Position numbers and translations under genes: made by a program
Assembly: GCA_963779645.1 (NCBI GenBank)
Contig: CAVZYX010000005.1
Coordinates: 2,046,001-2,110,000, forward strand
Source: CALMBW01 sp963779645
Lineage (GTDB): Bacteria > Actinomycetota > CADDZG01 > WHSQ01
Reading direction: 5' to 3'
Length of the DNA stretch: 64,000 nt
The notes under the pieces: generated by a model
Told to the model about the DNA's origin: nothing
The model's input: only the letters and a program-made list of their open reading frames with translations
Databases searched by the model: none
Shown: one piece after another, positions 41,816 through 49,391 of the stretch
Numbering within the stretch: the stretch's first letter is position 1
Layout of the letters: each line of letters starts with the position of its first letter

Positions 41816-43493
41816 GTACTTCCCCCGGTGGCAAGCTCGAGCAGCTCTCGGGCGTGTAGCTGCCCAACTTCACTTTCCGGGAGACCTGCGAGCATCCGGG
41901 ACAGTTCTTCGACCCTTGAGTCATCGACGATCGGTTCGACCAGCGCGTGCGTGCGGTCGTCCTTGAGAACCTTTCGCACAACGAGATGGTTGTCCGCGAA
42001 CGCGGCGACCTGTGGAAGGTGGGTAACCACGATGACCTGCCTGTCGCCCCGTGCCAGTTCCGTCAAGGCGCGGCCAACAGATTGCGCTGCTCGGCCGCCG
42101 ACACCCGCGTCCACCTCGTCGAAGATCATCGTAGGAGCCACCGTAGAAGAAGAGCAGAGGTTCAACGCGGAGTGCGAGACGCGACAACTCGCCTCCCGAA
42201 GCTGCCTTCGCGATCGGTTTGAAGTCATCTCCCGCGTTCAGAGCAGCCCGGAAACTCACTTGCTCGAGTCCCCCTTCGTAAAGCTCGGTTTCAGTAAGTT
42301 CCACGTCGAAGCGTGCGTCCGGCAAGGCGAGGTCGGCGAGGCGTTCTGCTACGTCGCGGCTCAACCGTTCCGCGGTCTTTGCCCTCGTCTCGGAGAGCAG
42401 TGTTGCCCGGGAAGTAGCTTCGGCCTGCAGCAGCGCGGGCTCGTTCTTCCCACTGTGTAGCGTCGTTGTCGTCGGAACCCAACACTCCGATCTTCGACCT
42501 GGCTTCCTCGAGGTACGTAAGGATCGACACTTCATCGTTGCCGTACTTCCTTCTCAGCTTCGCGATCACGTCCAAACGCCCGCGTACTTCTTCCAGCGCT
42601 TGCGGATCCGGCTGCACGATGCGACCGCCCAGCTCCGAAGCGATGTCCTGAAGCTCGAGGCGGGCAGACTCGAGACGCCCCGCTAGATCGCCAAGGACGG
42701 GATCCTTGGTCGCGAGCCCCCTCACCTCATGCTCCGCAGAACCGATCAGGTCCTCGGCCCCGCTCTCATCCCTGATAGTGGCGATGGCTGAAGTGATGCC
42801 CGAGGCGATCGCTTCGGCGCTCTCGAGCCTCAGCGCCTCGGACGACAAACGCTCGATCTCACCCACGCTCAGGTTGGCAGCCTCGATCTCGGCGACTTCG
42901 AAGCGAAGGATGTCGAGATCCCTAGTACGAGCACGCTCACCTTCCGCGAGCTGTTCCGCCCGAGCTTGTGCCTCGTTCGCGGCTCTCACAGCTGAAGCAA
43001 CATCGTTTGCGTGCTGGAGCCCCTCTTCACCACCGGAAGCATCGAGGAGAGCTCGCTGATTTGCGCTGGACACGAGGCGCTGATGCTCGTTCTGACCCGC
43101 GATATCGATCAACCGCCCAACGATGTCGGCAAGGGTCGCCAAAGTCACCAAGCGTCCGTTGATGCGAGCTTTACTTCCACCTTCGGAGACAGAACGCATC
43201 GCGACTAGTTCGGTTTCTTTCTGGGGAGGCTCGTCGAGGAGACCTTGGGCTAGCAAGAGCGGCACGACCTCGTGGTCCGCAGGCACCGTGAACCGGCCCT
43301 CGACCCGGCTCTCGGTAGCCCCGCTTCGCACTACACCTTTGTCCCCGCGGGCACCCATCAGGAGACCGGCCGCGGTCACGACCAGCGTTTTACCGGCTCC
43401 CGTTTCTCCGGTCAGAGCGGTACTCCCACGCGCGAGTCTGACCTCGGCCCGCTCGATCACCCCGAGGCCCTCGACAACAAGCTCTTCCAGCAT
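41812..43493 (-). CDS. recN: DNA repair protein RecN, with two frameshifts
   Basis: Three overlapping frames together give one RecN. The first (from 43493) has the P-loop GSTALTGETGAGKTLVV and a long coiled coil. Near 42435 reading moves to a second frame (EATSRATLLSETRAKTAERLSRDVAERL), which carries the ABC signature KAASGGELSRLAL. Near 42168-42172 an extra base shifts to a third frame with Walker B PTMIFDEVDAGVGGRAAQSVG and VTHLPQVAAFADNH. All functional motifs are intact, so sequencing indels are more likely than decay. RecN is an SMC-like protein acting at double-strand breaks. Position between nadK and steA is as in Rv1696. Confidence 0.92.
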
Positions 43494-43522
43494 CGAGATT
43501 CATCCTAAGGGGGTGCCCTCGC

Positions 43523-44317
43523 CTAGCCGGGGAGGCCCAGCTTTGTCCGTAGCCGTTCGAGGAAGTTGGGTCCTCCAAGGCGAACCAGCTTCAGAGGTCG
43601 CTCGTGTCGTCCCACGACCGCGCTGCATCCACCGGCGATAGGCGTGCTGATGGCGCCGTCAAGAGTGACCTCGGCCTTGACGTCGTAGCCATCCAGCTTG
43701 ATCTCCACCGATTGGTCGTCCGCGAGGACGAACGGGCGCGACGAGATCATGTGAGCGCTCACCGGCACGACGACGATGCAGCTGGCTCGAGGGGAAACGA
43801 TCGGGCCCCCGGCGCTAAGTGCGTAGGCGGTAGATCCCGTAGGTGTGGCCACGATTATCCCGTCGGCGTTGAAGGTGCCGAGACTTTCGCCCCCGATCGT
43901 GACGCTTAGGCGCACCAATCTGTGTCTCGCCGTGCGTTCCACCAGCACCTCGTTGAGACCGACATGTCGCACGGGCTCTGCCCCTGTCCTCACTGTGCAA
44001 TCGAGCATCATGCGTTCCTCGATCGAATAGTCATCGGCCAGGACCTTCTTCAGGGCTGGGATCGCGTCGTCGCGATCGATCTCGGTCAGGTAACCGAGGG
44101 TCCCCAGATTGATCCCCAGCAGAGGAGCATCGGCAGCGTGGGCTACCTGAGCCGCCCGCAGCATGGTTCCATCACCGCCCAGAGAGACGACGAGGTCGGG
44201 GTCTTCGTCGGTTCGAACGACACCGTTGCTATCGAAGTAGCCGACGATCTCGTCCAAGACCTCACCGGCCAGAGCTTTGCCGTCGTGAACCACGAGAGAC
44301 ACCCTCGAGATGCTCAT
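43523..44317 (-). CDS. nadK: NAD kinase
   Basis: 264 residues with the diagnostic GGDGTMLRAAQ motif, INLGTLGYLTEID, LNEVLVER and the NADGIIVATPTGSTAYALSAGGPIVSP block. It phosphorylates NAD to NADP. The ATG overlaps the tlyA stop by 4 bp; this tlyA, nadK, recN order is conserved in actinobacteria (Rv1694-Rv1696). Confidence 0.96.
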   Translation of the reverse strand: MSISRVSLVVHDGKALAGEVLDEIVGYFDSNGVVRTDEDPDLVVSLGGDGTMLRAAQVAHAADAPLLGINLGTLGYLTEIDRDDAIPALKKVLADDYSIEERMMLDCTVRTGAEPVRHVGLNEVLVERTARHRLVRLSVTIGGESLGTFNADGIIVATPTGSTAYALSAGGPIVSPRASCIVVVPVSAHMISSRPFVLADDQSVEIKLDGYDVKAEVTLDGAISTPIAGGCSAVVGRHERPLKLVRLGGPNFLERLRTKLGLPG

Positions 44318-45072
44318 CTAGTTGTCGCCAGGTCTATGGCCGATGCGATCGATCCCACATCCGAATCATTACCTCTTCTCAGGTGAAGGAAGAACTCTGT
44401 GTTTCCGGCGGGACCTTTGAGGTCGGACACCGTGGCGCCCAGAGTGGCTAGTCCAAGTTCGCCGCCCGCTTGCGCGACCTCTTGAAGTGCGCCCCGCCAC
44501 AGTTCGGGATCGGTCACGACTCCGCCCTTCGAGATCCGGTCCTTTCCAACCTCGAACTGGGGTTTCACGAGAAGCACCATGTCGGCGGAACGCGTAGCCA
44601 ACGCATCGAGGGCCGGGAGCACCTTCGTCAATGAGATGAACGAAAGGTCCGCGACGACACCATCGGCGAGCCAGGGAACATCCTCGGGCGAGAGATGCCT
44701 GATGTTCGTGCGTTCGAGCACCGTGACTCGCTCATCCTCACGCAAACGCCACGCGAGCTGGCCGTACCCAACATCCACTGCGAGAACCTGCTCTGCGCCA
44801 CCTTCGAGCAGGCGATCGGTGAACCCACCGGTAGATGCCCCGGCGTCGAGCCATCTCCGCCCGGCAACATCAACGTCGAGGTCTCGCAGAGCACCGTCGA
44901 GTTTGAGCCCACCGCGCGAGACGTAACCCTGCACCACTTCCACAACGGTGATCGGTTCATCGGTCCCCACCAAAGTCGAGGCGCGCGAGGCGGGTGAACC
45001 ACGCACGCTTACCTTCCCGTCATGGATGGCTCGTTGAGCTTCCGTGCGGGTAGCGAAGGATCCGCGGCGCAC
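44314..45072 (-). CDS. tlyA: TlyA-family rRNA 2'-O-methyltransferase
   Basis: An S4 domain is followed by a FtsJ-like methyltransferase: GYVSRGGLKLDGALRDL, the SAM motif WLDAGASTGGFTDRLLEGGAEQVLAVDVGYGQLAW, DLSFISLTKVLPAL and LLVKPQFEVGKD. It is expected to methylate 16S and 23S rRNA (capreomycin sensitivity in mycobacteria). The GTG start used here cuts off the conserved S4 beginning; the same frame continues upstream as IKRVRLDAEL to an ATC at 45100-45102 that directly follows an in-frame TGA. The true start may therefore be that ATC, or an indel is present. Confidence 0.9.
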   Translation of the reverse strand: MRRGSFATRTEAQRAIHDGKVSVRGSPASRASTLVGTDEPITVVEVVQGYVSRGGLKLDGALRDLDVDVAGRRWLDAGASTGGFTDRLLEGGAEQVLAVDVGYGQLAWRLREDERVTVLERTNIRHLSPEDVPWLADGVVADLSFISLTKVLPALDALATRSADMVLLVKPQFEVGKDRISKGGVVTDPELWRGALQEVAQAGGELGLATLGATVSDLKGPAGNTEFFLHLRRGNDSDVGSIASAIDLATTR

Positions 45073-45163
45073 TAGCTCAGCGTCGAGCCGAACCCGCTTG
45101 ATTCAGTGCCCCGAGTCACTAATAGCGCCGCATTCGAGCGGCCCTGCATCACCGATGGCTGCG

Positions 45164-45418
45164 TTACTCGTCGCGCTCGTACTCCCCGGTACGCGCGACT
45201 CCTCGCGCCTTGCCCTCGGCGCCCAGTGCCGCTCTCGGTGCTGACGAACCAATGACTCGGGACACTTGATCCCCTTCCAACTCACCTTCGAGAGAGCGGT
45301 AGAGGTCGTCGAGGATCTTCAGGCGGACGGCATCATCGCGCTCCATCGCCGCCTGAAGCTCGGCTTGCGCGCCGGCAACGATGTCGGTCGGGGCACGCTT
45401 CGTAGTGGTGTCTTCCAT
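45164..45418 (-). CDS. Small hypothetical protein
   Basis: 84 residues, not recognised. The sequence is hydrophilic and charged, with a predicted helix (TDIVAGAQAELQAAMERDDAVRLKILDDLYRSLEGELE) and a flexible C-terminus. It lies between the phasin-like gene and tlyA on the same strand, a position where mycobacteria also carry a very small gene (Rv1693), but I see no clear similarity. It could be a short coiled-coil accessory protein. Confidence 0.55.
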   Translation of the reverse strand: MEDTTTKRAPTDIVAGAQAELQAAMERDDAVRLKILDDLYRSLEGELEGDQVSRVIGSSAPRAALGAEGKARGVARTGEYERDE

Positions 45419-45429
45419 GTCGACGTTAT

Positions 45430-45837
45430 CTAACCACTCGAACCGTTCGATCCTGCGGAACCGCTCTTAGAGCCCGTTGCCTTCTTCTGGGCGGTCGTCT
45501 TCTTCGCGGTGGACTTCTTGGGCGCGGTCTTCTTCGCGGCGGGCTTCTTCGTGCTGCCTTCCAGACGAGTAACCCTGCGCTCGATCCGCTCGAGATCCCT
45601 CTTAGTGGCAAGGCCGAGTCCCTCGACCTGCTTGGAGATCTCCGCTTTGACGAAAGCTGCTACTTCCTTGCGATTCTCCTGGCTCCTTCGCAGCAGCTCG
45701 TGCACCAGCGACGATGCTTGGTCGCGACGGATGTCCCCCGCCTTCACGAGATCCTTCACTACCTGCTCGGCGCGAGCCTTCGTGAGCTCGGCCATCCCGG
45801 AGGTGACCAGGGCGAACCTCTTCAATTCGTCTAACAC
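45430..45837 (-). CDS. Phasin-like coiled-coil protein with Lys/Ala-rich tail
   Basis: About 135 residues. The helical part (VLDELKRFALVTSGMAELTKARAEQVVKDLVKAGD, then SSLVHELLRRSQENRKEVAAFVKAEISKQVEGLGLATKRDLERIERRVTRLE) resembles phasin/polyhydroxyalkanoate granule-associated or membrane-proximal proteins common in actinobacteria. The tail of PAAKKTAPKKSTAKK repeats resembles histone-like C-termini and probably binds nucleic acid or polyanions. The start is GTG at 45835-45837 with GAGGAGG upstream; a longer frame exists but lacks support. Confidence 0.75.
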   Translation of the reverse strand: MLDELKRFALVTSGMAELTKARAEQVVKDLVKAGDIRRDQASSLVHELLRRSQENRKEVAAFVKAEISKQVEGLGLATKRDLERIERRVTRLEGSTKKPAAKKTAPKKSTAKKTTAQKKATGSKSGSAGSNGSSG

Positions 45838-45905
45838 GGCTCCTCCTCTTACTTGTAGGTGCATGTGATCGGCGAACCAATCATCGATCGGCTCCCCCGC
45901 CAACC

Positions 45906-45911
45906 TATACT
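45906..45911 (+). promoter_or_regulatory. -10 element of the rhomboid gene (leaderless)
   Basis: TATACT at 45906-45911 is followed by six bases and the GTG start at 45918. There is no room for a ribosome site, which indicates a leaderless message. The -35 is not convincing. Confidence 0.5.
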
Positions 45912-45917
45912 CGGCGC

Positions 45918-46658
45918 GTGCTTGGGCTCATCCCTATCTCCGACTCGAACCCCACCCGCCGGGTCCCGGTGGTCACGATCGGCCTGATCATCTTGAACGT
46001 GGCCATCTTCTTTCAGACCCCAGGCATGGGAACGGGCTTCGACGGAGCTCGGTACTTCGTTCAGAACGCTCCGATCCCGTGCCAGCTCGAGGACGCATGC
46101 CCATCGCAAGTCTTCGGGATCGGTATCCCGGATCGAGGGATCGGGTCCTTCCTCTTCTCCGTGGTGTTCTCGACGTTCCTGCACGCGGGGTTCCTGCACC
46201 TAATCGGGAACATGCTGTTCCTTTGGATCTTCGGGAACAACGTCGAGGACTTCCTAGGACACGTGAAATATCTGCTCTTCTATCTAGCGGGGGGGATCGC
46301 TGCGACCTTCGCCCACATAGTCACTCACATGGCCGAGCCGATCCCATCGGTAGGTGCTTCCGGCGCGGTTGCGGCCGTGATGGGTGCTTACATCTTGTTG
46401 TTCCCGCACGCACGCGTGAAGGTATTGATCCCGATCTTCGTCTTCTTCACCGTCGTTCAGATGTCGGCGGTCGCTGTTCTTGGGTTGTGGCTCGTCTATC
46501 AATTCCTGATCGCCGCGCAAGAAGCGAGCCAGGGTGTCACCGAAGTCGCGTGGATGGCGCACGTGGGTGGCTTCGTGTTCGGACTGGGGATCATGTTTCT
46601 CCTCGGCGGCCGGCCGCAGAAGCCAACACCGATGTGGTCACCCGGCTGGCGCTACTGA
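45918..46658 (+). CDS. Rhomboid-family intramembrane serine protease
   Basis: 246 residues with six to seven hydrophobic segments. Rhomboid motifs are visible: HAGFLHLIGNMLFLWIFGNNVED (His and Asn), the catalytic Ser in SVGASGAVAAVMGAY and the catalytic His in AHVGGFVFGLG near the end. It cleaves membrane protein substrates inside the bilayer. The GTG start lies right behind a -10 box. It is followed by a perfect inverted repeat that separates it from a convergent HAD gene. Confidence 0.93.
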   Translation: MLGLIPISDSNPTRRVPVVTIGLIILNVAIFFQTPGMGTGFDGARYFVQNAPIPCQLEDACPSQVFGIGIPDRGIGSFLFSVVFSTFLHAGFLHLIGNMLFLWIFGNNVEDFLGHVKYLLFYLAGGIAATFAHIVTHMAEPIPSVGASGAVAAVMGAYILLFPHARVKVLIPIFVFFTVVQMSAVAVLGLWLVYQFLIAAQEASQGVTEVAWMAHVGGFVFGLGIMFLLGGRPQKPTPMWSPGWRY

Positions 46659-46713
46659 CGAACCCTCTTGTCTAACGCGTCACCCACGAACAGGAGTGAG
46701 ACAAGAGGGTTCG
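46659..46713. terminator. Perfect 15-bp inverted repeat, probable bidirectional terminator
   Basis: CGAACCCTCTTGTCT (46659-46673) and AGACAAGAGGGTTCG (46699-46713) are exact complements with a 25-base loop. The repeat fills exactly the space between the stops of the convergent rhomboid and HAD genes. No long T run follows on either side, so a role as a boundary or other repeat element is also possible. Confidence 0.65.
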
Positions 46714-46714
46714 C

Positions 46715-47488
46715 TTAAAGGTCGGCAACGCTCGCCAGGATGTGATCTGGCTGGGGCTCGATCGCATCAACTCCGCTCGGCGGCGTTACGCCACTAAGCA
46801 CCAGGATGGTGCTCCATCCCATCCGCTGAGCTCCTGCCAGATCCGTGTCGGCGCGATCGCCGATCATCGCGATCGCGCTGCATCCCTGCAGTCGAGCCGC
46901 CGCCGCTCGCATCATCGGTTCGTGCGGCTTACCCATCACCTCTGCTTCCGCACCCGAAGCTCTCTCGATCGAAGCCAGGATCGAGCCCGCCCCCGGCCAC
47001 AGACCGTCGGGGGCCGGGAAGGTTGCATCCGAGTTCGTCGCGATGAACCGCGCACCGCGCTGCACCGCGAGGCAAGCCACACGCATCTTTTCGTAGGTGA
47101 ATCCTCTGTCCCACCCCACGACAACGAGTTCGGCTGCTTCCCCTGTTTCGGTACCAAGAACCTCGATACCTGAATCGCTTATCGCCTCGCGTATCCCCTC
47201 GCCCCCCACCACGAAGGCCGTCCGGTATCCCCCGCGCACGACATCTGCCGTCACGTTCGCCGATGTGAGGACCTCGCTGCTCTCAGCAGCTATCCCCAAC
47301 GACGTCAGCTTCTCGACGTATCTAGGAACCGTGAAAGCAGAGTTGTTGGTCAGGAACAGAAGCGAGATGCCTCTATCGCGGAGCCGGCCCACCGCTTCGG
47401 GGGCTCCCGGAATGACCTTGTCTCCGCGATAGAGGACTCCGTCCATATCGAAGACGACTCCGTCGAAAGACTCGATTAGGTTTCCCAT
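46715..47488 (-). CDS. HAD-IIA phosphatase (NagD/glycerol-3-phosphate phosphatase-like)
   Basis: 257 residues with motif I FDGVVFDMDGVLYRGD, motif II LFLTNNSA, a C2b cap, the motif III lysine in EVMGKPHEPMM and motif IV MIGDRADTDLAGAQRMGW. This is the NagD-type pattern and corresponds in place to Rv1692, which has been described as a glycerol-3-phosphate phosphatase. The ATG abuts the start of the divergent DUF1015 gene with no base between (CATATG). Confidence 0.9.
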   Translation of the reverse strand: MGNLIESFDGVVFDMDGVLYRGDKVIPGAPEAVGRLRDRGISLLFLTNNSAFTVPRYVEKLTSLGIAAESSEVLTSANVTADVVRGGYRTAFVVGGEGIREAISDSGIEVLGTETGEAAELVVVGWDRGFTYEKMRVACLAVQRGARFIATNSDATFPAPDGLWPGAGSILASIERASGAEAEVMGKPHEPMMRAAAARLQGCSAIAMIGDRADTDLAGAQRMGWSTILVLSGVTPPSGVDAIEPQPDHILASVADL

Positions 47489-48715
47489 ATGCCGGAACTA
47501 AGACCTTTCCGCGGGATCCGCTATTCCGCCGAGGACCAGATAAAGGATCTCGTGTGTCCTCCGTACGACATCATCTCGCCATCGGAACAAGACGCACTTT
47601 ACGAGCGTGATCCCCACAACGCGATACGGGTCGAGCTTGCGAAGCAGTCGGGCCCGGAGGGATACGGCACCGTTGCCCAAGAGTTCGAACGGTGGAGGGC
47701 CGAAGGCGTCGTGACCAGAGACGGACAGCCGAGTCTCTACATCTATCGACAGGACTTCGTTAGGGATGACGGAACCCGCTGCCGTGTCATCGGGGTGATC
47801 GGCGCTCTAAAGTTAGAAGAGTTCGGCCACGATTCTGGAGTCCTCCCTCACGAACGAACGATGCCCGGACCCATCGCCGATCGCCTTGCACTTCTGGACG
47901 CTCTGAAGATGAACGTGTCCCCCATCTATGGGATCTTCCGCGGCGACGGAGCACTTCGACCGTTCTACGAGTCGCTCGAGAACCGGCCCACGCAAGCACG
48001 CTTCCAAGGTGATGAGGGGATCCTTCACCGCCTTTGGGTGATCACCGCGCCTGCCGAACTGGAGATGCTGACAACCGAGATCGGAACACACACGATCGTC
48101 ATAGCCGATGGACATCACCGCTACGAGACCGCTCTCACGTATCACCGGCAACATCTTGACTCCCCCGGCGAGCACGACGCGATCATGTGTTTCTGCGTAG
48201 ATGCCGACTCGGAAGACCTCGTCGTCTTGCCTTACAACCGCGCGATCAAGACCGGTTCAGACACCGATGTTCGCGAAGCTCTCGCCGACGCTGGCTCAAC
48301 CGAGCTCGACTCCCTTACTCCTGAAGAAGCACTGGAGGGATCGAAGGCCGACCACCCATTCGTCTTCGTTCTGAATGATGGTTCCGTTCTTTGTGAGGTT
48401 TCGGATGCCGAAGTCGTTGCCGCGGTCGGTGAACGAGCGCCCGAGTGGCGCGCTTTGGATGTTGTTGCCCTGCACGAGGCGTTATTGCCACGGCTGTTCC
48501 CAGACGGCGCTGACGAGTTCCGCTTCAGCAAGGATCCGCTGGAGATCACGCGGCTGGTTCGAGAAGAAGGTTGGGATTGTGGTGTGCAGCTTCGTGCGCT
48601 GGGCGCGGCTCAGATCGTTGATGTTGCGCGTTCAGGGGAGCGGATGCCTCAGAAGGCCAGTTACTTCTGGCCGAAAGCCATTACTGGTCTTGTGTTCCGG
48701 TCACTGGCTCCATAA
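47489..48715 (+). CDS. DUF1015-family protein
   Basis: 408 residues matching the DUF1015 family: PFRGIRYSAEDQIKDLVCPPYDIISPSEQ, VIGVIGALKLEEF, HERTMPGPIADRLALLDALKMNVSPIYGIF and IADGHHRYETALTYH. The family is widespread; its fold is thought to be ParB/SerK-like, and its biological role is not settled. Its ATG is directly adjacent to the ATG of the divergent HAD gene, so both promoters must lie inside the opposite coding regions. The end overlaps a convergent membrane protein gene by 35 bp. Confidence 0.88.
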   Translation: MPELRPFRGIRYSAEDQIKDLVCPPYDIISPSEQDALYERDPHNAIRVELAKQSGPEGYGTVAQEFERWRAEGVVTRDGQPSLYIYRQDFVRDDGTRCRVIGVIGALKLEEFGHDSGVLPHERTMPGPIADRLALLDALKMNVSPIYGIFRGDGALRPFYESLENRPTQARFQGDEGILHRLWVITAPAELEMLTTEIGTHTIVIADGHHRYETALTYHRQHLDSPGEHDAIMCFCVDADSEDLVVLPYNRAIKTGSDTDVREALADAGSTELDSLTPEEALEGSKADHPFVFVLNDGSVLCEVSDAEVVAAVGERAPEWRALDVVALHEALLPRLFPDGADEFRFSKDPLEITRLVREEGWDCGVQLRALGAAQIVDVARSGERMPQKASYFWPKAITGLVFRSLAP

Positions 48716-49229
48716 CCTCCGTGCCGGAAAGGTCCGGTGGACGAGGGGGGTCGCACGCGCGGCACGGTGAAAGTCCCTCGGCTGCAGCTTGAGCCACCGA
48801 CAACTTCGTCAGACCGGATTTCCCCTGCAAGATCGTGCAGTCTTCGCGGTGATAGGCATCTCCGCCGGCAACGACCTGTTCGGTGTTCGTACCCGAACCG
48901 TTACTCGAGATCGCTAGACGTCCCAGGTTCCGTGCCAGCAGCGTGCTCATCTCGTCGAACTTCTGAGTGAGTATCTGGCGCTCGGCCCTGACGGTTGACA
49001 GGAACAGCAGGGAGCAGCCGGTCACGACCATGCCAAGGCCCATGAATCCGCCGGAAAGGATGTAGGGGAACTGGCTGTCGACCCGCGTCTTGTTCGCGGC
49101 GCCGTCCCATGCCTTAGCGATGACGATGAATCCCGCCACGATCAGGACGAGCCCAAGCAGCCGACCCAGGCGGACTCGCCTGTCGACATCCATGAAAAGG
49201 GACTGCCACAACGCTTTGATCTTCTTCAT
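48681..49229 (-). CDS. Membrane protein with C-terminal Ada-type Cys/His motif
   Basis: 182 residues: two membrane helices (LGRLLGLVLIVAGFIVIAKAW and ILSGGFMGLGMVVTGCSLLFL), a short coiled segment, and a cytoplasmic tail containing YHREDCTILQGKSGLTKLSVAQAAAEGLSPCRACDP. That tail has the pattern YH(x3)C...G(x2)PC(x2)C, which resembles the Ada-type metal-binding finger. Function unknown; a metal or redox sensor is one possibility. It ends inside the convergent DUF1015 gene. Confidence 0.75.
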   Translation of the reverse strand: MKKIKALWQSLFMDVDRRVRLGRLLGLVLIVAGFIVIAKAWDGAANKTRVDSQFPYILSGGFMGLGMVVTGCSLLFLSTVRAERQILTQKFDEMSTLLARNLGRLAISSNGSGTNTEQVVAGGDAYHREDCTILQGKSGLTKLSVAQAAAEGLSPCRACDPPRPPDLSGTEVMEPVTGTQDQ

Positions 49230-49297
49230 AGGACTCCGATCGAAGACTAGCCCAGCCCGTTACGACCTGCAGCCGAACAAGTACGGAGTGATAGTCT

Positions 49298-49391
49298 CCC
49301 CAGCTTGTTGGGGGTTGTGAGCAGGGATACGTCACAAGGGGCAGAATCCCTCCCTAAACCGGTACGAATTACCTTTTCCGGGGAGGAAACT
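49298..49391 (+). ncRNA. Structured 5' leader with predicted pseudoknot (candidate riboswitch)
   Basis: In the leader of the next gene three elements are visible. A hairpin is formed by CCCCA/TGGGG (49298-49302 with 49309-49313). The stem TTGTGA/TCACAA (49315-49320 with 49332-49337) follows. Its loop holds AGGGAT (49323-49328), which is complementary to ATCCCT downstream (49346-49351), giving an H-type pseudoknot. A further CCGG/CCGG pairing (49359-49362 with 49378-49381) comes next to the GGGGAGG ribosome site. I do not recognise a known riboswitch class. The transcription start is inferred to be near 49298. Confidence 0.5.

Noticed and set aside
46659..46713. Inverted repeat as the ends of an insertion sequence
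   Set aside because: Only a 25-base loop lies between the arms, with no transposase and no target duplication visible.
49298..49391. Leader as a known c-di-GMP, c-di-AMP, cobalamin, TPP or glycine riboswitch
   Set aside because: The hallmark conserved blocks of these classes are not present in the order needed. I therefore list it only as an unassigned structured leader.
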